64,000 bases of DNA, taken from UBA7236 sp035439505 (GTDB lineage: Bacteria; Bacteroidota; Bacteroidia; Chitinophagales; BACL12). The translations under genes and the position numbers were made by a program. Numbering within the stretch: the stretch's first letter is position 1; every line of letters starts with the position of its first letter. The DNA lies in assembly GCA_035439505.1 (NCBI GenBank), contig DAORKJ010000011.1:3906-67905 (forward strand). The letters are read 5' to 3'. A model generated the notes under the pieces. That model saw nothing but the letters and a program-made list of their open reading frames with translations. It was not told the DNA's origin and did not search any database. Positions 1 through 7,952 of the stretch are shown one piece after another.

Positions 1-531
1 CAGCGTACAAAGGTAGTAATTTTAGTCCCTAAACCCTAGTATTTAAAGCTTTTGAAGTGTCAAGTTTTCAACATTTTATTGGCATTTACACATTGGGAAA
101 TATAAATAAGCTGAATAGAGCGAGAATTTGTGTAATTCAAGGCAAAAATTGCGTCTGTTTACCTCCAAAAAAAACAGGGGTGACCACTAGCGTGGCACAA
201 CCCCTGATCCCCATGAAAACACACTATCTACTATAACCGGATTTCAGGAAAAAAGTTTCGGTTGGTTAAGTTAAAATCCGTTAAAACTAATTGGTTTTAC
301 TTAAGTGATTAAAAGCAGTTTGACTTTTAATGACTTGCTGTATAACTACTTGAAAATGTTATAGATAAACCCAATTTTAACATAATAGACACTTTATTGT
401 AAGTGGTTTTTCGTTGTTTGCTGCTGCTTTTTCGGAATATTCTTGCACTGTCGATTGACAGTAAAATTAAAAACGGCCGGCGTTTTTGGTTTACGTCATG
501 GTTACGATTTAAAACCTTAAAAAATTATGTT
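1..531. other. Intergenic region at left edge
   Basis: No supportable coding region is seen on either strand in this 531-base stretch. The only clear structure is the hairpin plus U tract at 167-206, oriented for minus-strand transcripts and annotated separately. The rest is A+T-rich. A weak inverted repeat (AAAAC / GTTTT) lies near 284-298. Confidence 0.6.
167..206 (-). terminator. Orphan intrinsic terminator-like hairpin, minus strand
   Basis: CAGGGGT (175-181) pairs perfectly with ACCCCTG (200-206). Inside it CCAC (184-187) pairs with GTGG (192-195) around a TAGC loop. On the minus strand the hairpin is followed by eight U (A-run 167-174 on plus). This is a good intrinsic terminator, but no minus-strand gene precedes it: the neighbour at 532-2730 is on the plus strand. 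It may end a small untranslated RNA starting between about 207 and 530. That is inference. Confidence 0.6.
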
Positions 532-2730
532 ATGAGTATGTCAAAAAAACTAGTGCTGAGCGATAATGACATCAGCATTTTTCAAGCAGAACGTATGCAA
601 TTATTGTTCAAACAATACATGGCAACCCCAATTAAAGCAAAATATGTAACCTATTGGGAGGAATTAACCTGCGTTGGTTATCACCCCGAAAACAACAGGT
701 TAGAAGCTGTGGTAAGTGTAAAACAATCCGGCGGTTACAGCACGGGCTTATGTGCTGCAGGTTCGAAAGAATATGTTCGCTTTTTTGTTGATTACCACGA
801 TGGTGCCGGATTTATTGATGCCGGTATGACCAATTTTAAAGTAGCCAACATTGCAGATGGCACCCCGGCTACACATCCGCTTCAATACATGGCGTATATT
901 TATTTGGATACAACCAATCACAAAAAATATTTAGGTTGTAGCAAAGCAGTAATTCCAACTGTAAAAGCAATTTTATCTTGGAATACCCCTGTGCCAAATG
1001 ATCCGAATTATCATCCGCATTACGGTAATGTGATTGAACGTAATATTCAATTAAAACCGCTGCTGATTTTCAAACCATTTGATCCGGGTGATTTAGTGTT
1101 TTATCCAAAACCAAAATTTGTCGATATCCCGAAATTGGTGGATAAAGCATTTCCAATTCCACCTCTGCCGCCAATAGAAAAATTGTATAAAACATATAAA
1201 TCAAATCAGGTTCCTGATCATCGTATGTTATATACTTCTATTGCACCAATGGTAATGGAAAAATCTTTTGCAACTACTGCATTAAAATATCAACCTAACG
1301 AAATTGCTCAACTGGGTATCGATTACGACAAATTGATTGAAGTAATTTTAGGTAATGACGATAAAGCTGATGTAGCTTTTGAAGAATTAGTATGTGTGGG
1401 ATTAAATTCAGCAACTGATACTCTTGGTGCAGTTATTCACCTGAAAAAGAATTCAGGTTATTCCGGTGATTTATGTTCAACAGGTTCTGCTGAATATGTT
1501 GCTTTTTGGGCCGATTGGGACAACAATGGTTCATTTGATGAATATTTAGGAACAGCAGAAGTTCGCGTACATGATTTAGATAATATTCCTACTGATGGTT
1601 TATATTACAATGTAGCATTACCCATTGATGTTACCAAACATTTACGCGCCTGCAGTAAACCAAATGTAGTGCGTATCCGCGCCGTACTTTCATGGTCTTC
1701 TCTCCCATCAACTACCAATCCGAATGTATTAAATCATTGGGGTAACAGATTAGATGCATTGGTTCAAGTGCGTCCGGGCAGAGCAACTGATGGTGAGTTA
1801 GATGTGGTAATTACTACCGTGAATGAAGTTAGTATCAGCGATATTAATACAGATGGTTTAGCTGAACCTACTGCTGCTTTTCCAAATGCAATGCGTCCAT
1901 TTGGCGGTGAAGTAATGTTGAGCGGATATTTTACCGGAAGTGGTGCACCAGGTACTGTTCACTATCGCGTTGAATATAGCAACAATGATGGTGCATCTTG
2001 GAATCCGATTATGGACAAACAACGATTTATTATTGAAGGAAGTCCATTCCCTACTTTAGATGAACAGGATGCAAGTATGACAGACGGATGGCTTGCATAC
2101 AAAGGTAGTACATCGCCATTACAAATTATTCGTTTTAATGTTTTAGCGATATGGGATACCGGTGTAAAAAATGGCAAACATAAATTACGTGTTGCATTTT
2201 CAGATGAACCATTTGCGATGCCTTATAATCCTGTAATTATTAATTACAGTAATGAAGTTGCCGTGCATTTAGATAACGATGGATTTAATGTAAATCCTGC
2301 ACCACATGCTGCTGGCGACCCATTAAGCAGTATACACGATATTGATATTATTATCGATGGTGGTGAATGTAATTTTTATAAAACCGGCGTTGATACTTTG
2401 TTAACAGGTAGAATAAAAGTAATGGATGATTATTTCCATAGCTGGAATTTAGATGTGCAACCTTCATCACATTTTATTCCACCTGCAACTTTGTCTACTA
2501 TTGTTACCCCAACCGGTAGAGCATGCACCGGAATCAGCGATTTTGGAGATAATAATTTTGCTTTCAGCATCGATTTAACAAAATTGGATCCATGTGGTTA
2601 TACCGTGAGAATTTATGGTCACGACCGCGCAATTCTCGGACATCGTTCATACTTTATTGATGGTACTTATTCATTTAATTTAGGTAATCATCAGGGGTAT
2701 AAATATGCGGGATTTTCAATACTCCCTTAA
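532..2730 (+). CDS. Conserved hypothetical protein with duplicated Cys-containing module
   Basis: About 732 residues from the ATG at 532 (a second ATG at 538 is equally possible). I recognise no named family. Two homologous modules are visible, encoded at roughly 650-1065 and 1375-1775. Each has a CVG motif, then SGYS or SGGYS, then LC, then GS.EYV.F with an acidic D-rich turn, and a third Cys before a RAVLSW/KAILSW strand. The three Cys at matching places suggest disulfides or metal binding. The third part (1800-2730) looks like beta-rich Ig-type segments ending in YKYAGFSILP. No signal peptide is seen from the chosen start. An in-frame GTG at 403 would add a hydrophobic leader, but the intervening sequence is not convincing. 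A terminator follows at 2753. Confidence 0.8.
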   Translation: MSMSKKLVLSDNDISIFQAERMQLLFKQYMATPIKAKYVTYWEELTCVGYHPENNRLEAVVSVKQSGGYSTGLCAAGSKEYVRFFVDYHDGAGFIDAGMTNFKVANIADGTPATHPLQYMAYIYLDTTNHKKYLGCSKAVIPTVKAILSWNTPVPNDPNYHPHYGNVIERNIQLKPLLIFKPFDPGDLVFYPKPKFVDIPKLVDKAFPIPPLPPIEKLYKTYKSNQVPDHRMLYTSIAPMVMEKSFATTALKYQPNEIAQLGIDYDKLIEVILGNDDKADVAFEELVCVGLNSATDTLGAVIHLKKNSGYSGDLCSTGSAEYVAFWADWDNNGSFDEYLGTAEVRVHDLDNIPTDGLYYNVALPIDVTKHLRACSKPNVVRIRAVLSWSSLPSTTNPNVLNHWGNRLDALVQVRPGRATDGELDVVITTVNEVSISDINTDGLAEPTAAFPNAMRPFGGEVMLSGYFTGSGAPGTVHYRVEYSNNDGASWNPIMDKQRFIIEGSPFPTLDEQDASMTDGWLAYKGSTSPLQIIRFNVLAIWDTGVKNGKHKLRVAFSDEPFAMPYNPVIINYSNEVAVHLDNDGFNVNPAPHAAGDPLSSIHDIDIIIDGGECNFYKTGVDTLLTGRIKVMDDYFHSWNLDVQPSSHFIPPATLSTIVTPTGRACTGISDFGDNNFAFSIDLTKLDPCGYTVRIYGHDRAILGHRSYFIDGTYSFNLGNHQGYKYAGFSILP

Positions 2731-2752
2731 TTGATTAATTACTACCGTTATC

Positions 2753-2784
2753 AAAACAGTCGGATTTTTTCCGGCTGTTTTTTT
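2753..2784. terminator. Bidirectional terminator between convergent genes
   Basis: AACAGTCGG (2755-2763) pairs with CCGGCTGTT (2771-2779) with one G-U pair, followed by a T run on the plus strand. The A-rich left flank can serve the convergent minus-strand gene ending at 2783. Confidence 0.8.
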
Positions 2785-4300
2785 ATTTACCCATATTGTC
2801 GGCAATACTTCTTCCGTTTAGACGGCTTTCAATCCATAATAATAATTCTTCCGTACCGGTAATTACTTGTCCATTGATATTACTTAAATCACTAATTTTT
2901 TGTTTCACTTGTTCCAAAGCCTGATTGCGTTCCTTTTTTCCCGGTGTGCGAATGAGTTTTTTCACCAATTGTAATAACAATGTTTCCATTTCATATAATC
3001 GTTCACTTTCTTTTAATTGTCTGCGTGTAGAGCGCATCAAACTATCTAACAAGTCGACGTTGCCTAATTCGTAGTGCAAAATAATTTGTAACATTTTAGC
3101 TGAATCCTGAATGTCTTGCCTAACATTTTCCCATTCACCGAAAATGATATGATTAACCCAGGTTAAACACTCATCAAATTCTTCAATAACTAAAAATAAC
3201 ACAGCGATATTATAGTAAATAGTTAATATCCTTCCTTTGGGTAATTTGCTGCCAAACTTTTTTAACCCGGATTCAATTACAGGAACCAGTTTTTTTGCCA
3301 AAACAAACTGATTGGTCTGGATATAAAATAACAATTCCAGATAAGTGCTGTTTTTAAAAATCTGCGATTCCTCTTCCAGGTTGGCCGGGACTATTGATTT
3401 AATTTTTTGTAATGTTTTTGATACTTCGTCTAAATCGTTGGAATGAAAACAACTGGTCAGGTAATTATTTAACGAATTTAAATATCGCAACGATTCATCG
3501 GCTTGCATTTTAGGATACTCCTCGTAGGCTTCAATTATTTTTTTGCGATGGAGTTTTGATTTATGTGTATCTCCTGTTAAATGTGCATGGTCTGAGTGAA
3601 TTAAATTATACATAATCACCGACTCAAACGAAAGATCCTGAGGTGGTTCCGTAATGAGCGGGTCTTTCATGATTTTTTGTACTTTGTTCAATAATTTCTC
3701 ATCACGGAACTGATAATACTTTTGCAACATCACAAACAACTGATCGTACAAATGATGATACTTTAACTCTAAGGTTATTTTTTGTAAACATACCATCTCC
3801 TCCTCAGATGAAGCTTGTAAAGTGGCTTCAGAACTTTTTTCCAAAGTATGTCGCATTAATCTGCGCTGGATGGATAAAATTTCGATTAATAAAAAATTGC
3901 GGTTCAGTGTTCTTGCTGATTGTTTAGTCGTGTTGAGCATCTTTAATGCTTTCTCATACAATCCTTTTTGCATAAGAAATTCTATATCTAACATCCGCTG
4001 ACTTATAGCATGGGTTGTGGTATCATCTTCGTGATATGCCCGCATGCTTTTAAGTATCAAATTATAGAGATAGTTTTTTATTACAGCATATGAACTTGCC
4101 GGAATTACTTTTTTGAGTTTTTGTTTAATGGCGATCTCATTATAATCACCTTTTTTACCGGCAGTTTCTACGGCTTCAAATAATTCGATATAGGCATTGG
4201 ATTTGCCAATTACATGTCGCTGCGCATAAATCTTAAAATAACGCTTCTCAGTTTGATTTAAACTTTGAATGAGGGATAACAAGTCGTCTTTAGCATTCAT
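2783..4300 (-). CDS. Helical TPR-like hypothetical protein
   Basis: About 505 residues from the ATG at 4300 (MNAKDDLLSLIQSLNQTEKR). The frame stays open to 4354, but a -7 element TACTTTTG lies at 4322-4329, so the longer start would precede the promoter. The sequence is almost entirely amphipathic helix, rich in Leu, Lys and Glu, with spaced A..L patterns like TPR/SEL arrays. It has no signal peptide or membrane segment and is probably cytoplasmic. The opening QSLNQTEKRYFKIYAQ resembles a conserved hypothetical family common in Bacteroidota. Function is unknown. It is convergent with the preceding gene and divergent from the lipoprotein gene at 4468. Confidence 0.8.
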   Translation of the reverse strand: MNAKDDLLSLIQSLNQTEKRYFKIYAQRHVIGKSNAYIELFEAVETAGKKGDYNEIAIKQKLKKVIPASSYAVIKNYLYNLILKSMRAYHEDDTTTHAISQRMLDIEFLMQKGLYEKALKMLNTTKQSARTLNRNFLLIEILSIQRRLMRHTLEKSSEATLQASSEEEMVCLQKITLELKYHHLYDQLFVMLQKYYQFRDEKLLNKVQKIMKDPLITEPPQDLSFESVIMYNLIHSDHAHLTGDTHKSKLHRKKIIEAYEEYPKMQADESLRYLNSLNNYLTSCFHSNDLDEVSKTLQKIKSIVPANLEEESQIFKNSTYLELLFYIQTNQFVLAKKLVPVIESGLKKFGSKLPKGRILTIYYNIAVLFLVIEEFDECLTWVNHIIFGEWENVRQDIQDSAKMLQIILHYELGNVDLLDSLMRSTRRQLKESERLYEMETLLLQLVKKLIRTPGKKERNQALEQVKQKISDLSNINGQVITGTEELLLWIESRLNGRSIADNMGK

Positions 4301-4321
4301 GACGTTTAATGGGATTTTACA

Positions 4322-4349
4322 CAAAAGTATCATAAATATTGATTTCCAA
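4322..4349 (-). promoter_or_regulatory. Bacteroidota-type promoter for the TPR-like gene
   Basis: On the minus strand TTG (4347-4349) is followed after 17 bases by TACTTTTG (4322-4329), matching the -33 TTG / -7 TAnnTTTG pattern. The start codon at 4300 lies about 22 bases beyond the -7 box. Confidence 0.5.
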
Positions 4350-4427
4350 GGCATTATTTAACAATTTTTATTCACTTGACATTTAATAATGTGCAAATCC
4401 TATCTAGGTGGATGTTTAGTGATATTT

Positions 4428-4435
4428 TACCTTTG
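4428..4435 (+). promoter_or_regulatory. -7 element upstream of lipoprotein gene
   Basis: TACCTTTG is an exact TAnnTTTG match, 32 bases before the ATG at 4468. No good -33 TTG is seen at the expected distance. Confidence 0.45.
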
Positions 4436-4467
4436 TTCTTATTCATTCTGAACCCAAAAAATCAATT

Positions 4468-5151
4468 ATGAAAAAGTTTCAATCACTTATGTTTTTACTA
4501 GCCTTAGGATTAGGCTGGTTAATGTTTGCCTGCGATAGTTCCGACCCGGAAAATATCAGCGTTACGGCAAGATCTTTTCGAATTACTCACAGTGGCAGTG
4601 AATTTTCAGTTGCCATAGGTACAACCGATATTTCTGATACCGGTGCAGTTGCAACATCCGGCGGTGTGCGTAATATTAATATCGAAAATATTCACCTTCC
4701 AGATTCAATTGATTTAAAAAATATTGATGCGAATCTGGCGGATAAAAAAATTGTAAAGGATGCTACTCAACAATTAAATAAAGCTCCTATTGGCACCACT
4801 GATATTTCGGATACGGGTGCTGTTCACGTAAGGTCTGTTCGTGATACTACCCTTATTGGTGCTACCGATATTTCGGATATGGGTGGCGTGTTAGTATTGA
4901 GTGATAATACCATATTGGCATTTACATTTAATGCTGATGGCAAAGCGCTGATGGAATCAATTGATATGATGCCAAGTGCTGCGGTAAAACAAACTTGTTT
5001 TGCATTAACATCAAACATATTGGTTAAAAACGGTGAGTTTATTGTAAAAAGAAGTGATGGTTCTGTTGTGAGCTACAATGCTACAACCAATATTGTCATA
5101 CTTCGAAAAGAAGGCGATGAACTCTGCGTTTACCTCAAACCTAAATCATAA
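4468..5151 (+). CDS. Lipoprotein with three IG(T/A)TDISD(T/M)G repeats
   Basis: 227 residues. A lipoprotein signal peptide with lipobox LMFA-C22 predicts an outer-membrane or periplasmic lipoprotein. A 12-residue motif IGTTDISDTGAV occurs at residues 50-61 and 108-119, and a variant IGATDISDMGGV occurs at 130-141. The three copies differ at synonymous positions in the DNA, so the peptide, not the DNA, appears conserved. The C-terminal part (residues 145-227) is a predicted beta-rich domain. I recognise no family and assign no function. A -7 element lies at 4428 and a strong terminator at 5186, so it is probably transcribed alone. Confidence 0.8.
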   Translation: MKKFQSLMFLLALGLGWLMFACDSSDPENISVTARSFRITHSGSEFSVAIGTTDISDTGAVATSGGVRNINIENIHLPDSIDLKNIDANLADKKIVKDATQQLNKAPIGTTDISDTGAVHVRSVRDTTLIGATDISDMGGVLVLSDNTILAFTFNADGKALMESIDMMPSAAVKQTCFALTSNILVKNGEFIVKRSDGSVVSYNATTNIVILRKEGDELCVYLKPKS

Positions 5152-5185
5152 GTTTACGAGGTTTAACTCATCAGGTTAAATCGGT

Positions 5186-5219
5186 AACCGTGCAAATGTG
5201 GTGTTTGCACGGTTTTTTT
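5186..5219 (+). terminator. Intrinsic terminator after lipoprotein gene
   Basis: AACCGTGCAAA (5186-5196) pairs with TTTGCACGGTT (5204-5214), an 11-bp stem with a 7-base loop, followed by a T run to 5219. Confidence 0.9.
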
Positions 5220-5281
5220 GTGATATACGCTCAACATTCAACCCATCAGTGTAGCAATAGGGTTATGATAAGGCATATCAT

Positions 5282-6050
5282 CCAGTGTTATGCCGCCCTA
5301 GCGGGCTCGTCGGTGCGGGGTATCCGCTTGGAGGGCTAAGTTACCGTTGTGCCGCCCTGACGGGCTGGATTAAATTAAAGCAGGAGTTATTCTTTGCAAC
5401 ATAAACTCAACAATAAGCCCGACAGGGCGATATATCAGTAATACCCAACTAGCGTATGACATCAAGCCCGACAGGGCGACAGATTGGGTTGCTCTATGTC
5501 ATATCATCCGGTGTTATGCCGCCCTGACGGGCTCGTCGGTGCGGTGTGTGCACTGGGAGGGCTGAGATACCGTTGTGTCGCCCTGACGGGCTGGATTAAA
5601 TTATAGCAGGAGTTATTCCTTGCAACAAGACTCAACAATAAGCCCGACAGGGCGATATATTGGGTTGCTCTATGTCATAGCATCCGGTGTTATGCCGCCC
5701 AAATGGGCTGGATTAAATTATGGAAGGTGTTACGTCTTGCAACATAGACTCATCATCAAGCCCGGCAGGGCGACAGATTGGGTTGCTCTAGGTCACAGCA
5801 TCCGGTGTTATGCCGCCCTGGCGGGCTCGTCGGTGCGGGGTGTCCACTTGGAGGGCTTAGTTACCGTTGTGCCGCCCTGACGGGCTGGATTAAATTATAG
5901 CAGGAGTTATTCCTTGCAACAAGACTCAACAATAAGCCCGACAGGGCGATATATTGGTAATACCCAAATACCGTATGACATTAAGCCCGGCAGGGCGATA
6001 TATCGGTATAACACAAGGTACTAACATATGCACTCGAGCCCGGCAGGGCG
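5282..6050. repeat. Array of 14 GC-rich palindromic units in three tandem higher-order copies
   Basis: This gene-free region between convergent genes holds seven units of the form GCCGCCCTGACGGGCT (5292, 5351, 5518, 5578, 5694, 5812, 5871). It also holds seven inverted counterparts AGCCCGACAGGGCG (5416, 5465, 5641, 5759, 5935, 5984, 6037). Forward and inverted units are joined by conserved spacers such as CTGGATTAAATTA and GCAGGAGTTATTC. The larger pattern CCGGTGTTATGCC...GGGCTCGTCGGTGCGG begins near 5282, 5506 and 5800, giving three diverged copies. The layout resembles REP/BIME-type extragenic palindromes. No transposase or IS end is seen here. Open frames inside it are artefacts of the GC-rich units. 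Confidence 0.9.
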
Positions 6051-6064
6051 GCATATTGGTTTAA

Positions 6065-7858
6065 TTAAACCGTCTGTATCCACTTTTTGCGCTCGCCTAC
6101 TTGTTGGCGCCACATGGCGTAGTAGAGGCCTTTTAGTTCTAATAATTTTTCGTGCGTGCCGGTTTCTGCCATTTCACCTTGCTCAAGAACATAAATTCTA
6201 TCTGCATGCATAATTGTACTTAACCTATGCGCAATTAAAATCGTAATTTGAACTCCATGTGTAGAAATATCCCTTATCGTATTTGAAATTTCTTCTTCCG
6301 TTAATGAATCAAGCGCAGAAGTAGCCTCATCAAAAATCAACAAACGTGGTCTTCTTAATAAAGCCCTCGCAATACTCAATCGCTGCTTCTCTCCTCCCGA
6401 CAATTTTAATCCCCCCTCACCTATTACCGTCTCAATTCCCTTTTCTGCACGACTTAACAAATTATTACAACTTGCTTTTTGTAACACATCCAATAAATCG
6501 GCATCCGTTGCTTCAGGATAAACAAATAACAAATTCTCTTTAATTGTCCCTGCAAATAATTGTGTATCCTGTGTAACAAACCCGATTTGGTTGCGCAAGT
6601 CATTAAAATCAATCGAATTTTCATCGATATTATTATATAATATTTTGCCCTCCTGTGGCCTGTACAACCCCACCAACAATTTCATCAACGTACTTTTTCC
6701 ACTGCCTGAAGGCCCAACAAACGCAATAGTCTCACCCTGTTTTACCTCAAACGAAATACCATCGATAGCAGGATTACTCGCAGTTTTATGCTGAAATTTA
6801 ACCTCATCAAATTGAAGTGATTGAATTTCTCCTAAAGCAGCGGGTTTTTCCGGATGCGCTTCGGGAATTTTATTCATTAATGTACTAAAATTATTTAAAG
6901 AGGCTTCCGCTTCACGATACGATAAAATGATATTACCAATATCTTGCAAAGGACCAAATACAAAAAATGAAAATACCTGCATAGTAACTAACTGACCGGC
7001 ATCCATTTCATCTTTAAATATTAACCACATTAAAATATATAAAATAATCTGACGCAATGTATTTACAAACGTACCCTGAATAAAGCTGATACTTCGTATT
7101 CTTTTTACTTTAGTTAATTCCAGTCCTAATATTTTATAGGTATTTTTATTTAATCGCTGAACTTCCTGGGTAGTTAATCCTAAACTTTTTACCAACTCAA
7201 TGTTTCTTAACGATTCGGTAGTAGCACCTGCCAAAGCTGTTGTTTGACCAACAATATTTTTCTGAATAATTTTTACTTTTTTACTCAGTATGTTAGAAAT
7301 AAAAGTAAGTAAAATAATACCAACAAAATATACCGCAGGAATATACCAATGAATAAATAAAGCAGCATATACAAACACAAAAACCACCCCCACTAATATG
7401 CCCAATAACACATTAATAAACATGTTCATAAATCGCTCAACATCGGTTCTTACTTTGGTTAAAATGGAAAGCGTTTCACCACTTCGCTGATCTTCAAAGT
7501 CCTGATATGGCAATTTCATAGCATGTTGTAAACCATCGGTAAACACCTTCGCGCCAAACTTTTGTATAATAACATTGAGGAAATAATCCTGGAAATTTTT
7601 CGCAATGCGACTTACCATTGCCACCGAAACCGAACCTAAAAGTAACATCAAAACGCCCGGACTTTTCCAGGAAAACGAACTGAAATAACGTCTGGCATCA
7701 TACTGGTCGCCATGTTGACTATAATCGCTTGCTAAGTTTACCAAACGCCCCAATATGATTGGATCGAATAAAGAAAAGCCGGTATTCAATGCTGCCAATA
7801 ACAACACAAAAAACACCAACCACTTGTGTGGTTTCAAATAAGATATTAATATTTTCAT
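6065..7858 (-). CDS. ABC transporter, fused permease and ATP-binding protein
   Basis: 597 residues, the usual length for a half-size type IV (exporter-type) ABC transporter that works as a dimer in the inner membrane. The N-terminal part has about six membrane segments (for example residues 13-35, 68-85, 150-195, 268-300). The nucleotide-binding domain has Walker A GPSGSGKST (382-390), Q-loop Q430, signature LSGGE (486-490), Walker B LLIFDE (506-511) and the switch His in LIAHRLS (H544). The substrate cannot be told from sequence; lipid, peptide or drug export are all possible. The gene stands alone, and its 3' end abuts the palindromic array. A TACATTTG -7 element lies at 7886-7893. Confidence 0.95.
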   Translation of the reverse strand: MKILISYLKPHKWLVFFVLLLAALNTGFSLFDPIILGRLVNLASDYSQHGDQYDARRYFSSFSWKSPGVLMLLLGSVSVAMVSRIAKNFQDYFLNVIIQKFGAKVFTDGLQHAMKLPYQDFEDQRSGETLSILTKVRTDVERFMNMFINVLLGILVGVVFVFVYAALFIHWYIPAVYFVGIILLTFISNILSKKVKIIQKNIVGQTTALAGATTESLRNIELVKSLGLTTQEVQRLNKNTYKILGLELTKVKRIRSISFIQGTFVNTLRQIILYILMWLIFKDEMDAGQLVTMQVFSFFVFGPLQDIGNIILSYREAEASLNNFSTLMNKIPEAHPEKPAALGEIQSLQFDEVKFQHKTASNPAIDGISFEVKQGETIAFVGPSGSGKSTLMKLLVGLYRPQEGKILYNNIDENSIDFNDLRNQIGFVTQDTQLFAGTIKENLLFVYPEATDADLLDVLQKASCNNLLSRAEKGIETVIGEGGLKLSGGEKQRLSIARALLRRPRLLIFDEATSALDSLTEEEISNTIRDISTHGVQITILIAHRLSTIMHADRIYVLEQGEMAETGTHEKLLELKGLYYAMWRQQVGERKKWIQTV

Positions 7859-7885
7859 AATTTATTGCCCGAAGAATATACAACT

Positions 7886-7893
7886 CAAATGTA
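7886..7893 (-). promoter_or_regulatory. -7 element upstream of ABC transporter gene
   Basis: TACATTTG on the minus strand matches TAnnTTTG, 28 bases before the start codon at 7858. No clear -33 TTG is seen. Confidence 0.4.
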
Positions 7894-7952
7894 ACCCTCT
7901 GAGTTCGGAAAAAGAAATATTAGTTATGTGCAAAAGCCAAGTCTTTAGGGGT

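Noticed and set aside
403..531. In-frame GTG extension giving a hydrophobic leader before the first protein
   Set aside because: The segment after the hydrophobic run is basic and not followed by a cleavage site, and the ATG at 532 fits the local start context better. Kept only as an alternative.
5282..6050. CRISPR array
   Set aside because: Units alternate in orientation, spacers are themselves conserved, spacing is irregular and no cas genes are present.
5620..6213. Open frames within the palindromic array
   Set aside because: Their peptides are translations of the repeated GC-rich units and spacers, with no independent coding signal. The 6028-6213 frame also overlaps the ABC transporter gene.
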